Positions 10,501 to 25,500 are shown, counted from the first letter of the stretch. The stretch: 64,000 nt of DNA from Amyelois transitella (GCF_032362555.1 NC_083514.1:11207001-11271000), one strand, 5' to 3'. Made by a program: numbers and translations. The notes: generated by a model not told the origin, from the letters alone.

Positions 10501-13500
10501 CTAGGGTATTAGAAATAAACTACAAATAATATATGTAAATATCATTTATTATCAAAAATATATGTCGTATCAAACTACAAATATTCCGTCAAAACAATAT
10601 AACACCATTACGTCGCAAAAGGTGGCGGTCAATTAAAAATTAAAAAGTCAATGATCTTAAAATTAACAAGAGAATATAAAATGCGACCGTCACCTTATGT
10701 CGATATTGTCAAATATTAAAACTAACTATTTACGCTATAACTACATAACTACAATTGATAAACCTACGGTAAATAATAAAATAATTGTGAGGGAATTTAT
10801 TAATTGTATAACAATAAGCGGATTCTTTCATAATATTTCCTGTCGGGATCATTCACACGGGAGTCAATACGATTCAATGTTATTTTACGTTTTCCTTGTT
10901 CCTGGCTGAAGGCGGGCTGGTCGGCTTCGTATAGGGAGCAACTAACGTAATTGTAAATACGTGAAATGATATTATAAAGATTTTTAATTTTACTATTATT
11001 TCCAAGCCAAACAGATCACAATATTAATACTGAACTTTAGTGTGGTTTTTATATATTGTTAATATGTTTAGGATGTGTGTACATAAATACATCAGAGTAA
11101 TATTCTGGTAGACAATTGACTGTAGATACCGAGAGCATACACTACAATACAACTACAGACTCCCCGCCTTACTCCTTTACTTCTACTCGTACTAATGGCA
11201 CAGTACACAGACATAGACCTCGCGTGGCAAAACGGTGATCAATGGACCTGACTTCATAGCAAGCAAGAAACTTGACACATTTGATTATTGAACACTAACG
11301 GCCCACCATGGCTTCACCCGTGGTACATAGCATAAAACACCCGAAGATAATGTATCTCTTTAACAAGGGTCGATTCAGTATTTAAAAAGATTAGGCAGTG
11401 CAAACAATCAAAGTTACAAACTTTACGTCTTTATAATATTAGTATGTGTGTAGACGTGGAGACGGGCGATGCAGCAAATCCGTCCTGGAATGGCAACTAA
11501 GAGCTAGAAAGAGGAATACTGGCAGACCATTAATCAGCTGGTCCGACGACATTAAAAAAACCCTGCCGGGATAACATAGACCAGAAAACCTTTGATAGAG
11601 CTAGGTGGAAAGATATCGGAGAGGCATATGCCCAGCAGGGGGCGAATATTTGCTGAAGAAGAGAATATTAGTATAGGTATGGCGCTATCTATAATTCCAA
11701 TAGTGACTATAGCTCGATCTATGTCTGCGGTACTGTGACCCCCCCCTGTACTGTGGCGCTGCGCTCACCCCGGCGGCTCCTGGTCGGAGTCGCCGGCCTC
11801 CTCCGCCTCGTCCTCGTCGGCGGCGCCCGCGCCTGCAATACAAACAATCGTGTTCACTACACTTGCACTGAATGTTCTCTTAGGTTCTTATTCTAGTCGA
11901 GTATCTCGACTGTCTCCTGTAATAAAGGAATTGAAAGCGTCTGACCGTTGTCTAAAACGTGTTCAAACAGTAGTGTATACTTTGCTTCTTTAACGGTCAC
12001 AAAGTCCTCCTGTTAATGACAGTCTCCTGTTAATGACAGTCTCCTGTTAATGAATATGAGATAATAAGAAATAATCTCATTGGTGTTAACATAATGTAAC
12101 ATTCGCTTGTATCTTTGCTCCCTCTTACTCTTTCTTATTTTTACGTGTTCTCACTTGCATCTCACTTCTTCAGCCTGCTCAAAAACAACTACTGTTGTAC
12201 TAAAAAACATTGTCACACGTATGTATGAGGCTCTCAAAATGTATATAGATTATAGAGACCGAATCTAATGAGATGTTGTGCATGCAGTTATATTTATGAC
12301 GCACGCCTACTTCCCCTAAACCTAGTTGTGTACGTGTGGCAACACAATAGTGTTTGGGGAACCACGGCTAGATTGTTAAGATGCGGCGCATGCGCAAACG
12401 TGGTTTTAATGTCCGGCCTTACGTTTATATTTACGTATACGTTTTTATAAGTTCATCATCCTTATGGCATAATGCCGTTCCAGAGTCTCAGTCTCACGTA
12501 AGTATTTATTAAAGGAACGATTCCTGTTTGACCTCCGCAACCATGTAAACAGGGAAACCTAATAGATTGTGATTATGTTATGGTAAATGACCATAACTAG
12601 GTATATACTTCTATATCTTTTGGTAATTCTGCATTTTTAAAGAGTATATATATATCTATCTATCAATATATATCTATCTATCAAGATTATCTATCAAATA
12701 GATGTGATGTTTAAAAAAGCCGTAAATCCAAATAGTTCCCTTTTTATTATTTCAAAATAAACGAATGATGAAATGATGTGTCGACCAATTTGTAACCACA
12801 TAATTGTCAATAAGAAATTGAACATAAAGAAATCGAGCAATTAGTTTTGTATTTAAAATCTTTACCCAGTGTAAACATACACTTTAAAAAAATGTTCAGC
12901 CTTTTTAAACTGATCTTTATCAGCCCTATAGTGACGCAGTACACCTATTCTAGTGAGCGCAACAAACAATCTGGACAAGGTTTTGGGGAACCACAGCTGT
13001 ATAGTTAAAATGCGGCGCATGCGCACACACGGTTTTAATGGCCGCTTATCGCGATTCATTGCATATTAAAATCGTATCGAGGTTCGTTATAATAAAAAAA
13101 TTTTAATATAGAATTTAAGGGATGTTTTACAACTCAATGACTTCACAAGGATGTCGTAAAAGTTGTTTAAGGGGAATAAAACGATTCTGGAAGAAACTAG
13201 TCTGGTTTGAAACTGTTTTTGAATACACTTTCATCGTAAATGGTCAGCTTTGTCGATTGCTCCTAACATCGAGTCTACAATGTCCCATACATATACATAC
13301 CAGAGGGCGAAGTTTCGCGTAATTTCGAGTGTTGTACACAGACCGGTGTACGCGGTCACACTCACGTACACGACAATTAGTATTCGTGTCGCGCAGTGAT
13401 ACGAGAGCGCGTCGTGTGAGTAACGCCAGTGACGGCAGACCACTCATCCTTGGTCTCCGACCGAGGGAACGGGAAATAACATCACCGAAACATAAATTCG

Positions 13501-16500
13501 TAATTTCTTAGAGTGACACACGTACCTTCAGATGAACATTGGACTTGTGTGTTCAGATTATGAACTGGAGTGATGAATATAGTCTTAATGTATAAAAGAG
13601 GACACTGATTGACCTGACCTAACCCATTTTTGATGATCGGGGTTCGTTTATGACCACGTTCCTGGAAAGTGTCCAGGGTCATAGAGCATAAGAGGAGAGG
13701 ATACATTCGGGTATAACGCTAGGAAGATGAATTATATCTTTTATAGTTGTGCGTTCTCGGATTTGTCACGGTGTACGAGATGTATATAATGTATGTGTAT
13801 ACTGACGGCGCCGTGTGTAGTGCCTGCGCGGCGGCGGGCGGTCGTCGCTGTGCTCGGTGAGCAGCGAGTTGCGGTAGGCCGTGAGCGGCGCGCCCAGCTC
13901 GCCCCAGCTCATGCTGTACGAGATGTATATAATGTATGTGTATACTGACGGCGCCGTGTGTAGTGCCTGCGCGGCGGCGGGCGGTCGTCGCTGTGCTCGG
14001 TGAGCAGCGAGTTGCGGTAGGCCGTGAGCGGCGCGCCCAGCTCGCCCCAGCTCATGCTGTACGAGATGTATATAATGTATGTGTATACTGACGGCGCCGT
14101 GTGTAGTGCCTGCGCGGCGGCGGGCGGTCGTCGCTGTGCTCGGTGAGCAGCGAGTTGCGGTAGGCCGTGAGCGGCGCGCCCAGCTCGCCCCAGCTCATGC
14201 TGTACGAGATGTATATAATGTATGTGTATACTGACGGCGCCGTGTGTAGTGCCTGCGCGGCGGCGGGCGGTCGTCGCTGTGCTCGGTGAGCAGCGAGTTG
14301 CGGTAGGCCGTGAGCGGCGCGCCCAGCTCGCCCCAGCTCATGCTGTACGAGATGTATATAATGTATGTGTATACTGACGGCGCCGTGTGTAGTGCCTGCG
14401 CGGCGGCGGGCGGTCGTCGCTGTGCTCGGTGAGCAGCGAGTTGCGGTAGGCCGTGAGCGGCGCGCCCAGCTCGCCCCAGCTCATGCTGTACGAGATGTAT
14501 ATAATGTATGTGTATACTGACGGCGCCGTGTGTAGTGCCTGCGCGGCGGCGGGCGGTCGTCGCTGTGCTCGGTGAGCAGCGAGTTGCGGTAGGCCGTGAG
14601 CGGCGCGCCCAGCTCGCCCCAGCTCATGCTGTACGAGATGTATATAATGTATGTGTATACTGACGGCGCCGTGTGTAGTGCCTGCGCGGCGGCGGGCGGT
14701 CGTCGCTGTGCTCGGTGAGCAGCGAGTTGCGGTAGGCCGTGAGCGGCGCGCCCAGCTCGCCCCAGCTCATGCTGTACGAGATGTATATAATGTATGTGTA
14801 TACTGACGGCGCCGTGTGTAGTGCCTGCGCGGCGGCGGGCGGTCGTCGCTGTGCTCGGTGAGCAGCGAGTTGCGGTAGGCCGTGAGCGGCGCGCCCAGCT
14901 CGCCCCAGCTCATGCTGTACGAGATGTATATAATGTATGTGTATACTGACGGCGCCGTGTGTAGTGCCTGCGCGGCGGCGGGCGGTCGTCGCTGTGCTCG
15001 GTGAGCAGCGAGTTGCGGTAGGCCGTGAGCGGCGCGCCCAGCTCGCCCCAGCTCATGCTGTACGAGATGTATATAATGTATGTGTATACTGACGGCGCCG
15101 TGTGTAGTGCCTGCGCGGCGGCGGGCGGTCGTCGCTGTGCTCGGTGAGCAGCGAGTTGCGGTAGGCCGTGAGCGGCGCGCCCAGCTCGCCCCAGCTCATG
15201 CTGTACGAGATGTATATAATGTATGTGTATACTGACGGCGCCGTGTGTAGTGCCTGCGCGGCGGCGGGCGGTCGTCGCTGTGCTCGGTGAGCAGCGAGTT
15301 GCGGTAGGCCGTGAGCGGCGCGCCCAGCTCGCCCCAGCTCATGCTGTACGAGATGTATATAATGTATGTGTATACTGACGGCGCCGTGTGTAGTGCCTGC
15401 GCGGCGGCGGGCGGTCGTCGCTGTGCTCGGTGAGCAGCGAGTTGCGGTAGGCCGTGAGCGGCGCGCCCAGCTCGCCCCAGCTCATGCTGTACGAGATGCG
15501 CGCGTCCAGGAACTGGGGAACATATTCATTTATTGTTACGTGAGAAACAACAAAAATCAAACATTTTCAGTTGTAGGTGATATAGTGAAAAGTTAGAGAA
15601 TACACTATATTTTTTTAAATCAAATAAAAATATTTACCAAAAATGTCTGATATTTTTCGTTAAACAAAAACAGGTCATGGCAACCGTTACTATGGTATAC
15701 ATATGCATACGTATGCCAGCTGGCTTTGCCTAATTAATATTTATATACAATAAATAATTAAATACAAATAACGAACTAGCCTACATTAGTCAATATTAAA
15801 ACGAACTGGCGGCAAGAAAAATATATAGAATGAAAGCAAAAAATATTTAAATTTGGACCAAAAGAACTGACCACAAAAAAAAAGAAGAAAAACGCGACCG
15901 TTCTATGGTATCTGAACCGTACGTTTACTTTATAATATACTCGTATTTAGTTCGATGTGCTCACCTTGAGCACTTGCCGTTTATCCTGCCTGAGCAGCTT
16001 GTTGGAGAACTCTGCGAGCGGCTCCAGGAACAGCAGGTTCTGCGGCGGGCCCAGCGGCGAGGACTCCAGCGCCGCGAACACGATGCCGGCGCGGTGCAGC
16101 GCTGTGAGCGCCTCCCGGTTCTTCACCGCGTCGAGGCCGAACATCACGGAGAAGCGCTTGGCCAGCTCCTGTACAACGAATTATAATTATCGCCGTGGTA
16201 CAAACAAAAAAAGTTAATCGAAGCATGGTGGTATTCATATCATCTCCGAGTAATGATGATGCGTAATGATATCTCGTGTATGAATCAATTTAAAAAATTT
16301 AAAAAATCTCATATATTTAAATGAGTAATTCTTGTATATAATCAGGATCTCGGAAACGGCTCCAACGATTTGCATGAAAGTTACAGATTAGGGGCTTTTC
16401 GGCTCAAGGAATCGATTTATTAAGGTCCTAGGTTCGAGAAAAGCTCGGTTCCCAAGATATATAAACATTTTAAAAACCGCGTTATAAGATACTATATCAG

Positions 16501-19500
16501 CGCCATCTATAACGCCATGACCGATGACGGCCACACTGGATATAAAAGTAATTGGGATTTTCCTAGGTTTTTTCTGAAGCTTTTAAAGTAAGATTTTTGC
16601 AAAACTTGACTAATATTAAAACACGTTCTACCAAAAACAAGAAACCGAGCAAAGCTCGGTCAACCAGGTACTATTACTTAATACAGCTATAAAGTAGAAA
16701 TGCCAGTGCAATAAAAATACCAAAAGAGGGAAAGACGTAGTGGTACCTTCAGCTCGTGGAAGTCGGGCAGCGAGCGCAGGCGGTGCGCGCCGCCGGCCAG
16801 CTGCTGGAACAGCGCCTGCATGGCCAGCTGCATGCTCAGCGCGCACTGCAGCTTGTTGATCTCGCGCGCCTTGCTCAGCGTCGACTTGATTATGTCGCCG
16901 TAGTCGTTGTAGCACTGCCCGCGGGACAATCATTAATCATCATTATCTAACGACAACATTTGAAAACGAGTCAAGTGTACATCAACACTGGACACTTATA
17001 ATAATCATCTAAGGGAGCGATGTTCTTTACATACATACAGGCAGAGACTACCTCTTTCGACTTGCCACGATCTCTGCATACTTCCTTCGCTGCATCCACA
17101 TTCATAACTCTCTTCATGCAAGCTCGGCGGTTTCGGGTACTTTTGACCTGACCTGACATGTTCTTTATTGAGTGAAAAAGTACGCGCTGTTGAAGGCATA
17201 AAAGCGCACCATCCAAGAATACAGATGAGTAATACAAAACTGTAGACGGGACACTAAAGACATTTGGTTAAGAGCTTTGGACAAAGCAAACGCGAGAATA
17301 GCCATGATTGCCAGCGGTGAGACAAGATTGTATGCAACACCGACCTTGATGTAATGCTTGAAGACGTCGGCGGCGCGGCGGATGGGCGCCACGTTGTACA
17401 CGATGAGCTTGCAGTAGGCCGCCAGGAAGTTGCGCCGCTTGTGCAGCTCCTCGATGCGGCGCTCGTCTTGACCGTCTGTCGCAACCGCGCGGGTTAACAT
17501 CGCTAGCTGATGCTCCGTACTACGTGACCGAAATGATGAACGAAAAACGTCTAATGTTCTATGTTTTGTATTATCTGACAGACTAATTTTTTCATCGTAT
17601 CAATAAATCAAAGAACCGGCTAATCTTTATATTGCTAACCAAAGGACACATTACGCGGCTAGAGAAATGACCATTATTTTGTATTATTTCATTGGTTTAC
17701 AAGAAGTTTAAGAGTGATAGGATAAAATTATTCTAATTTGCATTTAGTAAACGCAAAACTTGCCTGGTAAATGGTCGCCACAGCACAATATTACACTGAT
17801 ATATTGGCTACTACAGACCGGCACTTATTAAAACTAAAATTTTCTGTATACATTTTCGTAAATTATATTTTAAAAAAACGTCCGGATTTTCTTACAAGTC
17901 ACGTAGTACGAAACAAAATGACATCAAAACATCTGCAGTGGACTATTACATTCAGCAATCGCTCGCCACACGAACGCGACATTCGTGTGACGAACGCACC
18001 GCGGATTCATGCAGCACTACATCTACTTCAATAGAAAAAGCTTCAACAGATGATGGCCCACCAATCGATTAATGGCAGGAAAAATTCGATCGTTTTAGTA
18101 AAAGCCGCTCGAATGAGTTTGCGAACGTCGATCATTAGTAATGGCGTCGCAGTGAGGTAGAACTGTTACAGGCACGGCTGGGGTGGCAATGAAACGCAAC
18201 AGAAATCAAATAAATCGCACAAAACGTCATGCTCAAAACCACAAAACTTGTGTTAATTCGACGACCGGCCCGACACCGCCAGCCGGAGTTACGAATCGAA
18301 CCTTATTACATTCACATTGCCGAGGTAATTCTAAAACATGAATTTATCACAAGACAACAAAACCTTATGAAAGTAGGAATAAACCTGATCTATCAATCTG
18401 TTGTATAGCGTAACTTGGGCAACAACAATGTGGCAATTTTATAGGGAAATTCGCATGATATTAGAAATTGAAAAGATAACAGAAACTTTGCTTTTACATT
18501 TTGAATTATAAGTTAAAAATTTCACCAAATATATAGTCTGGGCAAAAGGAAACTACATTACCACGGTAACTAGAAATGAAATAGGTATCGACACAGAAAC
18601 GAGAAATCGCCGGCAGTGTCGTACGTCGTCGAAGAAGCGTGCGCGACCATTTTCCCTTAGTAATGTGATCCCTCGTGATCGCGAGGAAAGCGCGCGAGCG
18701 AGCGTCGAGACAAAAATATGCATTATGACCGCGGCGGCGCCCCGCCCCACTACAGGGCAAAATAAACTTCCGAAACATTATTTATTTATATATTATAGAA
18801 AGAGCTTGTATACAATTTAGAATTCAGCATAATCAAGAGATATTTTCAATAACGCATAAAGTCATTTTTCGCTTGCGTCTCATTCACGATTTATAATTAC
18901 AGCCAAAGAGCGTGTGCTTTAAAATTTTTTTCTTTGCGTCTTAACATCGGAAGTCCACTTGAGCCATTTCCGAAAGTCACAATTACGCTTCCAGCGAGAC
19001 ACAACAATTTTCAGACAACCAATATAAAGATTCCATTCGTCACTCCCAGCGGGGTAGACAGTGACGTTCGAACACGGTGAGGTCGGGCTCGCCCCGGGAG
19101 GAGCGGTGCGGCTCTCATTACTAAGGTAAAATACGCCGTCGCTGGAGGGCCCATATTGGTTCTCATCCATTTTAACGATATAATTCGAAGACTACATAAG
19201 GTCCAAAACGTTATGTTGTCTTCAAATTATGCCGTTACGGGTGAACCTTGAGGAGCATAATTTATTGAGTTGCGAATGTAGAATTTCTACTACATTTCGT
19301 TTCATATCAAAGCTCAACTTATTTCGCGTTGCCGTGTGGCGAAACACGACTTTTTGGTATGAAATCGAATGAAGCAAAAATCCTGCGACACACGACTCGA
19401 CAAAACTACGCTCGCTTGGCTTCGCCATATAATGTATGCGATTCAATATGGAGCCGTCGCTGGAAGGAGTGCGAGCGGAGTGCGGATTGCTTACCGAAGG

Positions 19501-22500
19501 CCGGTGACGCGCCGCCGCGGCACATGCAACAACACCACTCCGTTACCGCGGCCCGCCGTGCGCTCGCTCGCTCGCTCGCTCCCGAGCGCTACCGCCTTTA
19601 TACGAAGATACCCGATCTCGAAATAAATACGTCTTTATACGGAGTTAGGAACTCGGAAGAAATGTACGCGACTTGTTACGAAGTTACCTGATTTTTTAAT
19701 TTAATATAACGCCACTTTAAACAAAGTGTCAAATAACTTTAAATACGCTCTCAAAACTAACCATTTGACTTGACTTGATATTTTATTCAGTTTTCAGATC
19801 TTGAATATACGCGTCAACACGAAATGAGCCGAATTCGACATAAACGTTAACGAACGAAGGGCGAATTAGTATGCTTAATGTCGTTCATAATTTGTTGAAG
19901 TATATATAAATACGACGACAATCGAATATAAATGGATATTTGTAGCGTACCTACTGAAAACGCAATGTGAGAAAACGCAAGAATAATATTAGCAAGGGAG
20001 CGAGAGCGGGCGAGCGCCGCCGCGTGCCGCAGCGAACTTCTAGAGTTCGCTTATAATGCATATTTTTTTCTCTGATAAAGTGGACCGTCGTTTTTTGTGA
20101 TCTTTATAATACTAAATCAAAGTAACATATTAAGGTCATCAATGACGAAACGGCTTAAAGTCGACTCTATTGACAAAATCGGCGAAAATATTGATTACGT
20201 CACAATTTTTTTTATACAAATAGTATCTCGATCGACAATGCCTCCCGAAACGGACTAATATATTTGAGTAGTAATAAAATATATTTACTTTTCATTTGCT
20301 TATATTCGTGTTGTTAAATCTTAGGAGAAAATGTCGATCAAACTATAGATGCGTTTTTAAGATATGTATATTAGCCAAATTGACTGAACACCAACCCCCA
20401 CGTGAACTCAAAATCATATTCAAGACATCAGACGCGGTGAAAAACGCATAACGTTAATGAACTAACGTTCACATAGAATTTAATAAGATTATTTAACCAT
20501 CTGTTTTAAACGAAGTCAACATTTATGGGTGGAAATTACAGGTTGAGAAATATTTCACCGCGTCTAATGTGAACTTGCCACTTTCTTCACACATGTATAA
20601 GATTCGACGTCAATTTGTTGAAAGGTTTAACCCTTCCAAAATTGGAAAGTTACTTTTCCAGGATAAATGACATTGGTGTTTTTAAGCATCGGGGTGCAAT
20701 TTTTAATTTGGATGTAAAATATAATTTTCATTATAAATAATGTTCTATTGAAGTAACAAGTCAAACTTTTCATTTTAAAATTGTATTGAATATATAGATA
20801 TTAGTGTATCGTTGTTTTTATTAATGAAACTATTTCTTTGCAAAACGATAATAACGCAAAGATGTACGTTTAAAACCCCACAATTGAACCCAGTTAAATA
20901 TTAAAAATGAACCATAAATAAACTCGGTAAAGGTTTGATATGCGCACTACAAACAAGGTGTTACCGTAGTTGTGGTGCACGAAGACGAACTCCTGGATGA
21001 AGTCGTTGAGCATGTCGCAGAGCGCGGCGTCGGGCTCCAGCACGAGCGGGCGCAGCGCGGGCGCGGCGTGCGCCAGGCGCTCCGCGAACACCAGCAGCAG
21101 GTCGCACAGCGACGTGTACGCCTCCGCGCGCAGCGCCGCGCTGCTGCCCGACCGCACGATTCTCCGGCACCACTCGCAGTAGCCGCGCAGCCGCTCGCTG
21201 CGGTCACACGGATGTAGTCTTTGTGATTTATGCATAACATTACATGCCTCATTAAAAGCATGCAATTTGTAGATTTCCTCTCTTGACCACTTCTGCACAT
21301 GCGCTTTGGAAGCGGTAGTAGTTATAATTAGATTTAAATAATGTAACGTCAATAAGTGATACCTTGTATACAATTTTGTTATCAATACAATACAATATGA
21401 TACAATATCAGTCGGGGCCAAAGCAAACTTAATGGCTGATTTTGGTTCAGTTTATTGCGTCGACAGATCTGTTCGTGTAATGTAGCGAAATAAATGGAAA
21501 TAAATGGAAATAAATGGAAATAAATGGAAATAAATGGAAATAAATGGAAATAAATGGAAATAAATGGAAATAAATGGAAATAAATGGAAATAAATGGAAA
21601 TAAATGGAAATAAATGGAAATAAATGGAAATAAATGGAAATAAATGGAAATAAATGGAAATAAATGGAAATAAATGGAAATAAATGGAAATAAATGGAAA
21701 TAAATGGAAATAAATGGAAATAAATGGAAATAAATGGAAATAAATGGAAATAAATGGAAATAAATGGAAATAAATGGAAATAAATGGAAATAAATGGAAA
21801 TAAATGGAAATAAATGGAAATAAACGGAAATAAATAGAAATAAATGGCAATAAATAGGAATAAATGGCAATAAATAGGAATAAATGGAAATAAATAGAAA
21901 TAAATTGGAATTAACAGAAATAAATAGCAGACCTGAGCTGCATCACGGCGTCGGCGCCGGCGGCCGGCTTGTGCTCCAGCTCGTGCAGCGCCCACAGCAG
22001 CGAGTAGAAGCACGCGCGCACCACGAACACCAGCGCCGCGCCCGGCATCGCCTGCACAACACCCGCGTCAACTACCACTATCTCCAGTACACACCCGAGA
22101 GGCCATACGTAAAAAGGAAATTCCGAAGGTGCGTTAGCGACATAAAACAAGTCACACCCTCACTCACGGAATCACAACGCTTCGTAAAGCGATCTCTCAT
22201 CTTTGCATGTTGTGTCTTTGCATTTCGGAACCTCCGCCGCTGTATTTGAAGACCTCGGTTGATTGAAGCTATTATTTTAGCCATTTGTATAACCGTTCTA
22301 TTATTTCGCAAATGTAAAACAAAATACTTTTCACTTTAGAATTGTTGAGTTAGCATCCCATAAAACAAGTTTCGAACTTCACTTTTAAAAGCATCTTTTA
22401 AAGTATTCACAACTGAAATATTTAGTTTAGTTAAAAAATCGAAATTAAATTAACCTGTTCCGGAGCCCCCTCCTCGCCTTTGATACACTTGGGCAGGTCC

Positions 22501-25500
22501 TCGTACAGCGAGTCCCAGATGTTGGTGTCGTTCAGGTTGTGACACATGTACATAATGGACACCTGCGGAGGAAATGTAATCTAATTAAATCAGTTCTGGT
22601 GTATGGAAGTTACTCGCCGTCATTTGTACTAGGACATCACTCCATAACCGACCTTCCGCAGCGAGTTGATGACGTTGAAGAGCTCGTCGGCGTCGGGCGT
22701 CTCGCCGCCCTCGAGCAGCGAGCGGAAGTCGTCCATGGCCTCCTTGTAGCGGTTGGCGCACATGTCGGAGACGGTGGCGCGCGCCACGTTGCAGCGCGAG
22801 AACACGGCCGACTGCTCGGCGCACAGCGTCTCCAGCGTGCGCCCGACCGTCTCCACCACCTCCGCCTCCGTCTGCACGCTCACCATGTCGCGCAGCTTGT
22901 TCAGCAGCAGCGTCAGGTTCTGCCACACACGGATGCCGAACTTGGTCATCACATTATATCAAACGGGACGCTGGATTACTGATTCACGCGACGAGCATAT
23001 TTTAAATGTTTGGGCCCAATGATGCGCAAAGACATAAATGCATTGCCTTTGCCAAAATATTAAAATAAAATGTTAACTGTCACTGTCATTTTATCATTGT
23101 AAAAAATTTAACTTTCACTTTTGGCGGCTTCACCGGCGTTACGCGCTCTGTCTAAAACTTTTATTACATAAATTTACCTGAATACACTAAAAATCAAGAA
23201 AATTTAGTTTTTTATTGACTCCAATGTGTCAACGAATCATACGTTGGTGGCCCATGAGGGAAACCAACGAAAAAGCAAAATTCAACCATAATAGCAAAAA
23301 TTGTCGCGTGCGGCGCCATTAAGTCCAAGAACATCGAAGTTTGCTAAACTACAAAAGTTTACTATTGCAAGAAAAAGGAACAGCCTGGAAATATCTAAAT
23401 TTCAAATAACCGAGGTGGTCATTGGAGTACCTAAAGCTTCAAACCAGCAGCGGATTAATAAGATAAAGTGTGCCAGTCCTACCATTTTCTTAAACACTAC
23501 TACATTCAAATTCAAAAAGAGAATTTCCAAATTTTGATTTTCTGTTATTTAAGTGTGGTTAATTATTGTGCATTCTATTGTTGTTATCAAATTAATGTAG
23601 TATTTATGCCTAAGTGCCAATATAACCCAAGTTATTGCAAAACAAAATCAAAATAATTTGCAAGAGTTTTGTGACAATTGTTAACTCCCATACTTGGCAA
23701 AGATCATTTTGTGATCTATTTTTTTAGTTTACTTAATGTTCGATGTTCAAATGCATTGTCCAATTGATAGGAGTTACATGTTCATTCATTATTTTTGTTA
23801 TTTAAAGGCCTGTAACAGCCCTTTGGCGGGCGGAATGTTCGATGTTCAAATGCTTTGTCCAATTGATAGTTGTCATTATGTGAATCAGTTGCAAATAAAC
23901 AATCATCCCGTCTACACGTTGGTTATCCTTTAAAGAGTAGTACAAACTATAGTAACCCTTATTCATTCTTATTCATTATAATAAAGAATCGCAATGGTTT
24001 GAATGTCGAATGGGACCGTGTCGTAAAAGCAAAAAACACCACAATACTTCACGATCCTGACTATAATACAATTTCACTTAATATTGAATTTAATATCGCG
24101 GTAAACCATTCTTTACAAAATCAGCAAAAAGTACTTTTACCTACCGCACCGCACCGCACTATAGAAGTTTGCAACCCAGTGACAAGGGCAACATCGAAGG
24201 TTTGAGCTCTCCTGGATTTAGGAAGCCAGTCTTCGTTTATTTCTTCTTGAGGACGAGTTGGCATTAAACTTAACTTGTATAGATAATTTGCGAATTATAG
24301 GTATAGGCAATAGCAACTGCAATAATGTGACTGAGTCATGCACTATTCAAATTAATTCTATAAACACGCCTTTTAGCGTTCAGTTGTCTTGTTTAGTATA
24401 AAACGAGTTGACTAGTGGGCTACCTAAAACTCCCATTGATATCAAGACCCTAAAATTGCCATCGTCTATAGTCTTAGCCGATCCTACATTTTATCAGCCT
24501 TCAAAGTTGATGTCTTGATGGGAGGGGCTGATCTATGGCTGGTTGATTTCCGGTCCTATATATACAAAAGTAAGCTACAACTCGTTCAATGTAATCACGT
24601 ATCTGTTCTACAAAATGCAGACGATGAAATACATAGAATACTTCCTATATTTTGGAATCTCGAAGAAGTTCCCAATAAAACTAAATTGAGTGATAAGGAT
24701 AAATATTGCGAAAAACATTTTTTACTCAATATCACAAGGCTAGAAAATGGTAAATTTTGTGAGAAGCTACCCTTAATAGATGAACCCGATTGCTTGGGTG
24801 ATACTTACGCATTGGCTAAAAAACGTTTTATTAATTTAGAAAAACATTTAAACAAACCCAACTCTTAAATTGGAATATTCTTAATTCATTAATGAATACA
24901 AAATGTTAGGACATCTCACAGAAATTACGACTAAATCAGAAATTTGTTATTTTCTATGTCACCACGCTGTATTCACGGAAACCAGTGAGTCAACTAAATT
25001 AAGAGTGGTTTTTGACGGTTCAGCGCCATCCATCCGGTTATTCTCTTAACAATACAGGACCCAACGTACAAGACTCGCTTTTCTCCATCCTGGGCAGAGC
25101 TAGACAATACAAATACCTACTGACTGGCGCCATTGAGAATCGTGACTTACAATTGATACTATGGATAGAGAATCTGATCCCATTAAAATACTGAAACTAA
25201 ATACTATTACTTACGGAACAGCAAGTGCGAGTTATTTACGTACTAGGTGTGTCTATCAATTGGCTGCAGAATGTGAACAGGAATTGATGAAAAATATAAT
25301 TAAATCAGATTTTTATGTTTGGTTCTCGGGGTCAGCGTGTGCCGTGTAACCAGGCTGTGTACAGTACCCCCTCCTGGCGCAGCGCCACGTACAGCTCCAG
25401 CTCGAAGTACTGCGGGATGGCCGCCAGGTTGGCCAGCTTCTCGGGGTCGGCGCCGAACTTGTCCAGCAGCGCCGGCAGCGTGGGGATGAAGTGCGTCGTC

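Noticed and set aside
13774-15497. CRISPR-like or satellite centromere array
   Set aside because: Units have no spacers, contain known exon sequence, and exist only at the exon edge.
18919-19170. Minus-strand frame starting [16 protein letters not shown]
   Set aside because: Includes a stretch resembling the SINE tail (ACTGTCTACCCCGC) and has no conserved motif or splice link to STAG.
19556-19604. Internal minus-strand promoter in STAG intron 14
   Set aside because: TATAAAGG plus a CpG patch is suggestive, but there is no initiator at the right distance and no alternative first exon in frame with exon 15.
21382-22013. Minus-strand [10 protein letters not shown] repeat proteins
   Set aside because: Pure translation of the 10-bp minisatellite in an intron. 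All three frames are open because the unit lacks stops on that strand.
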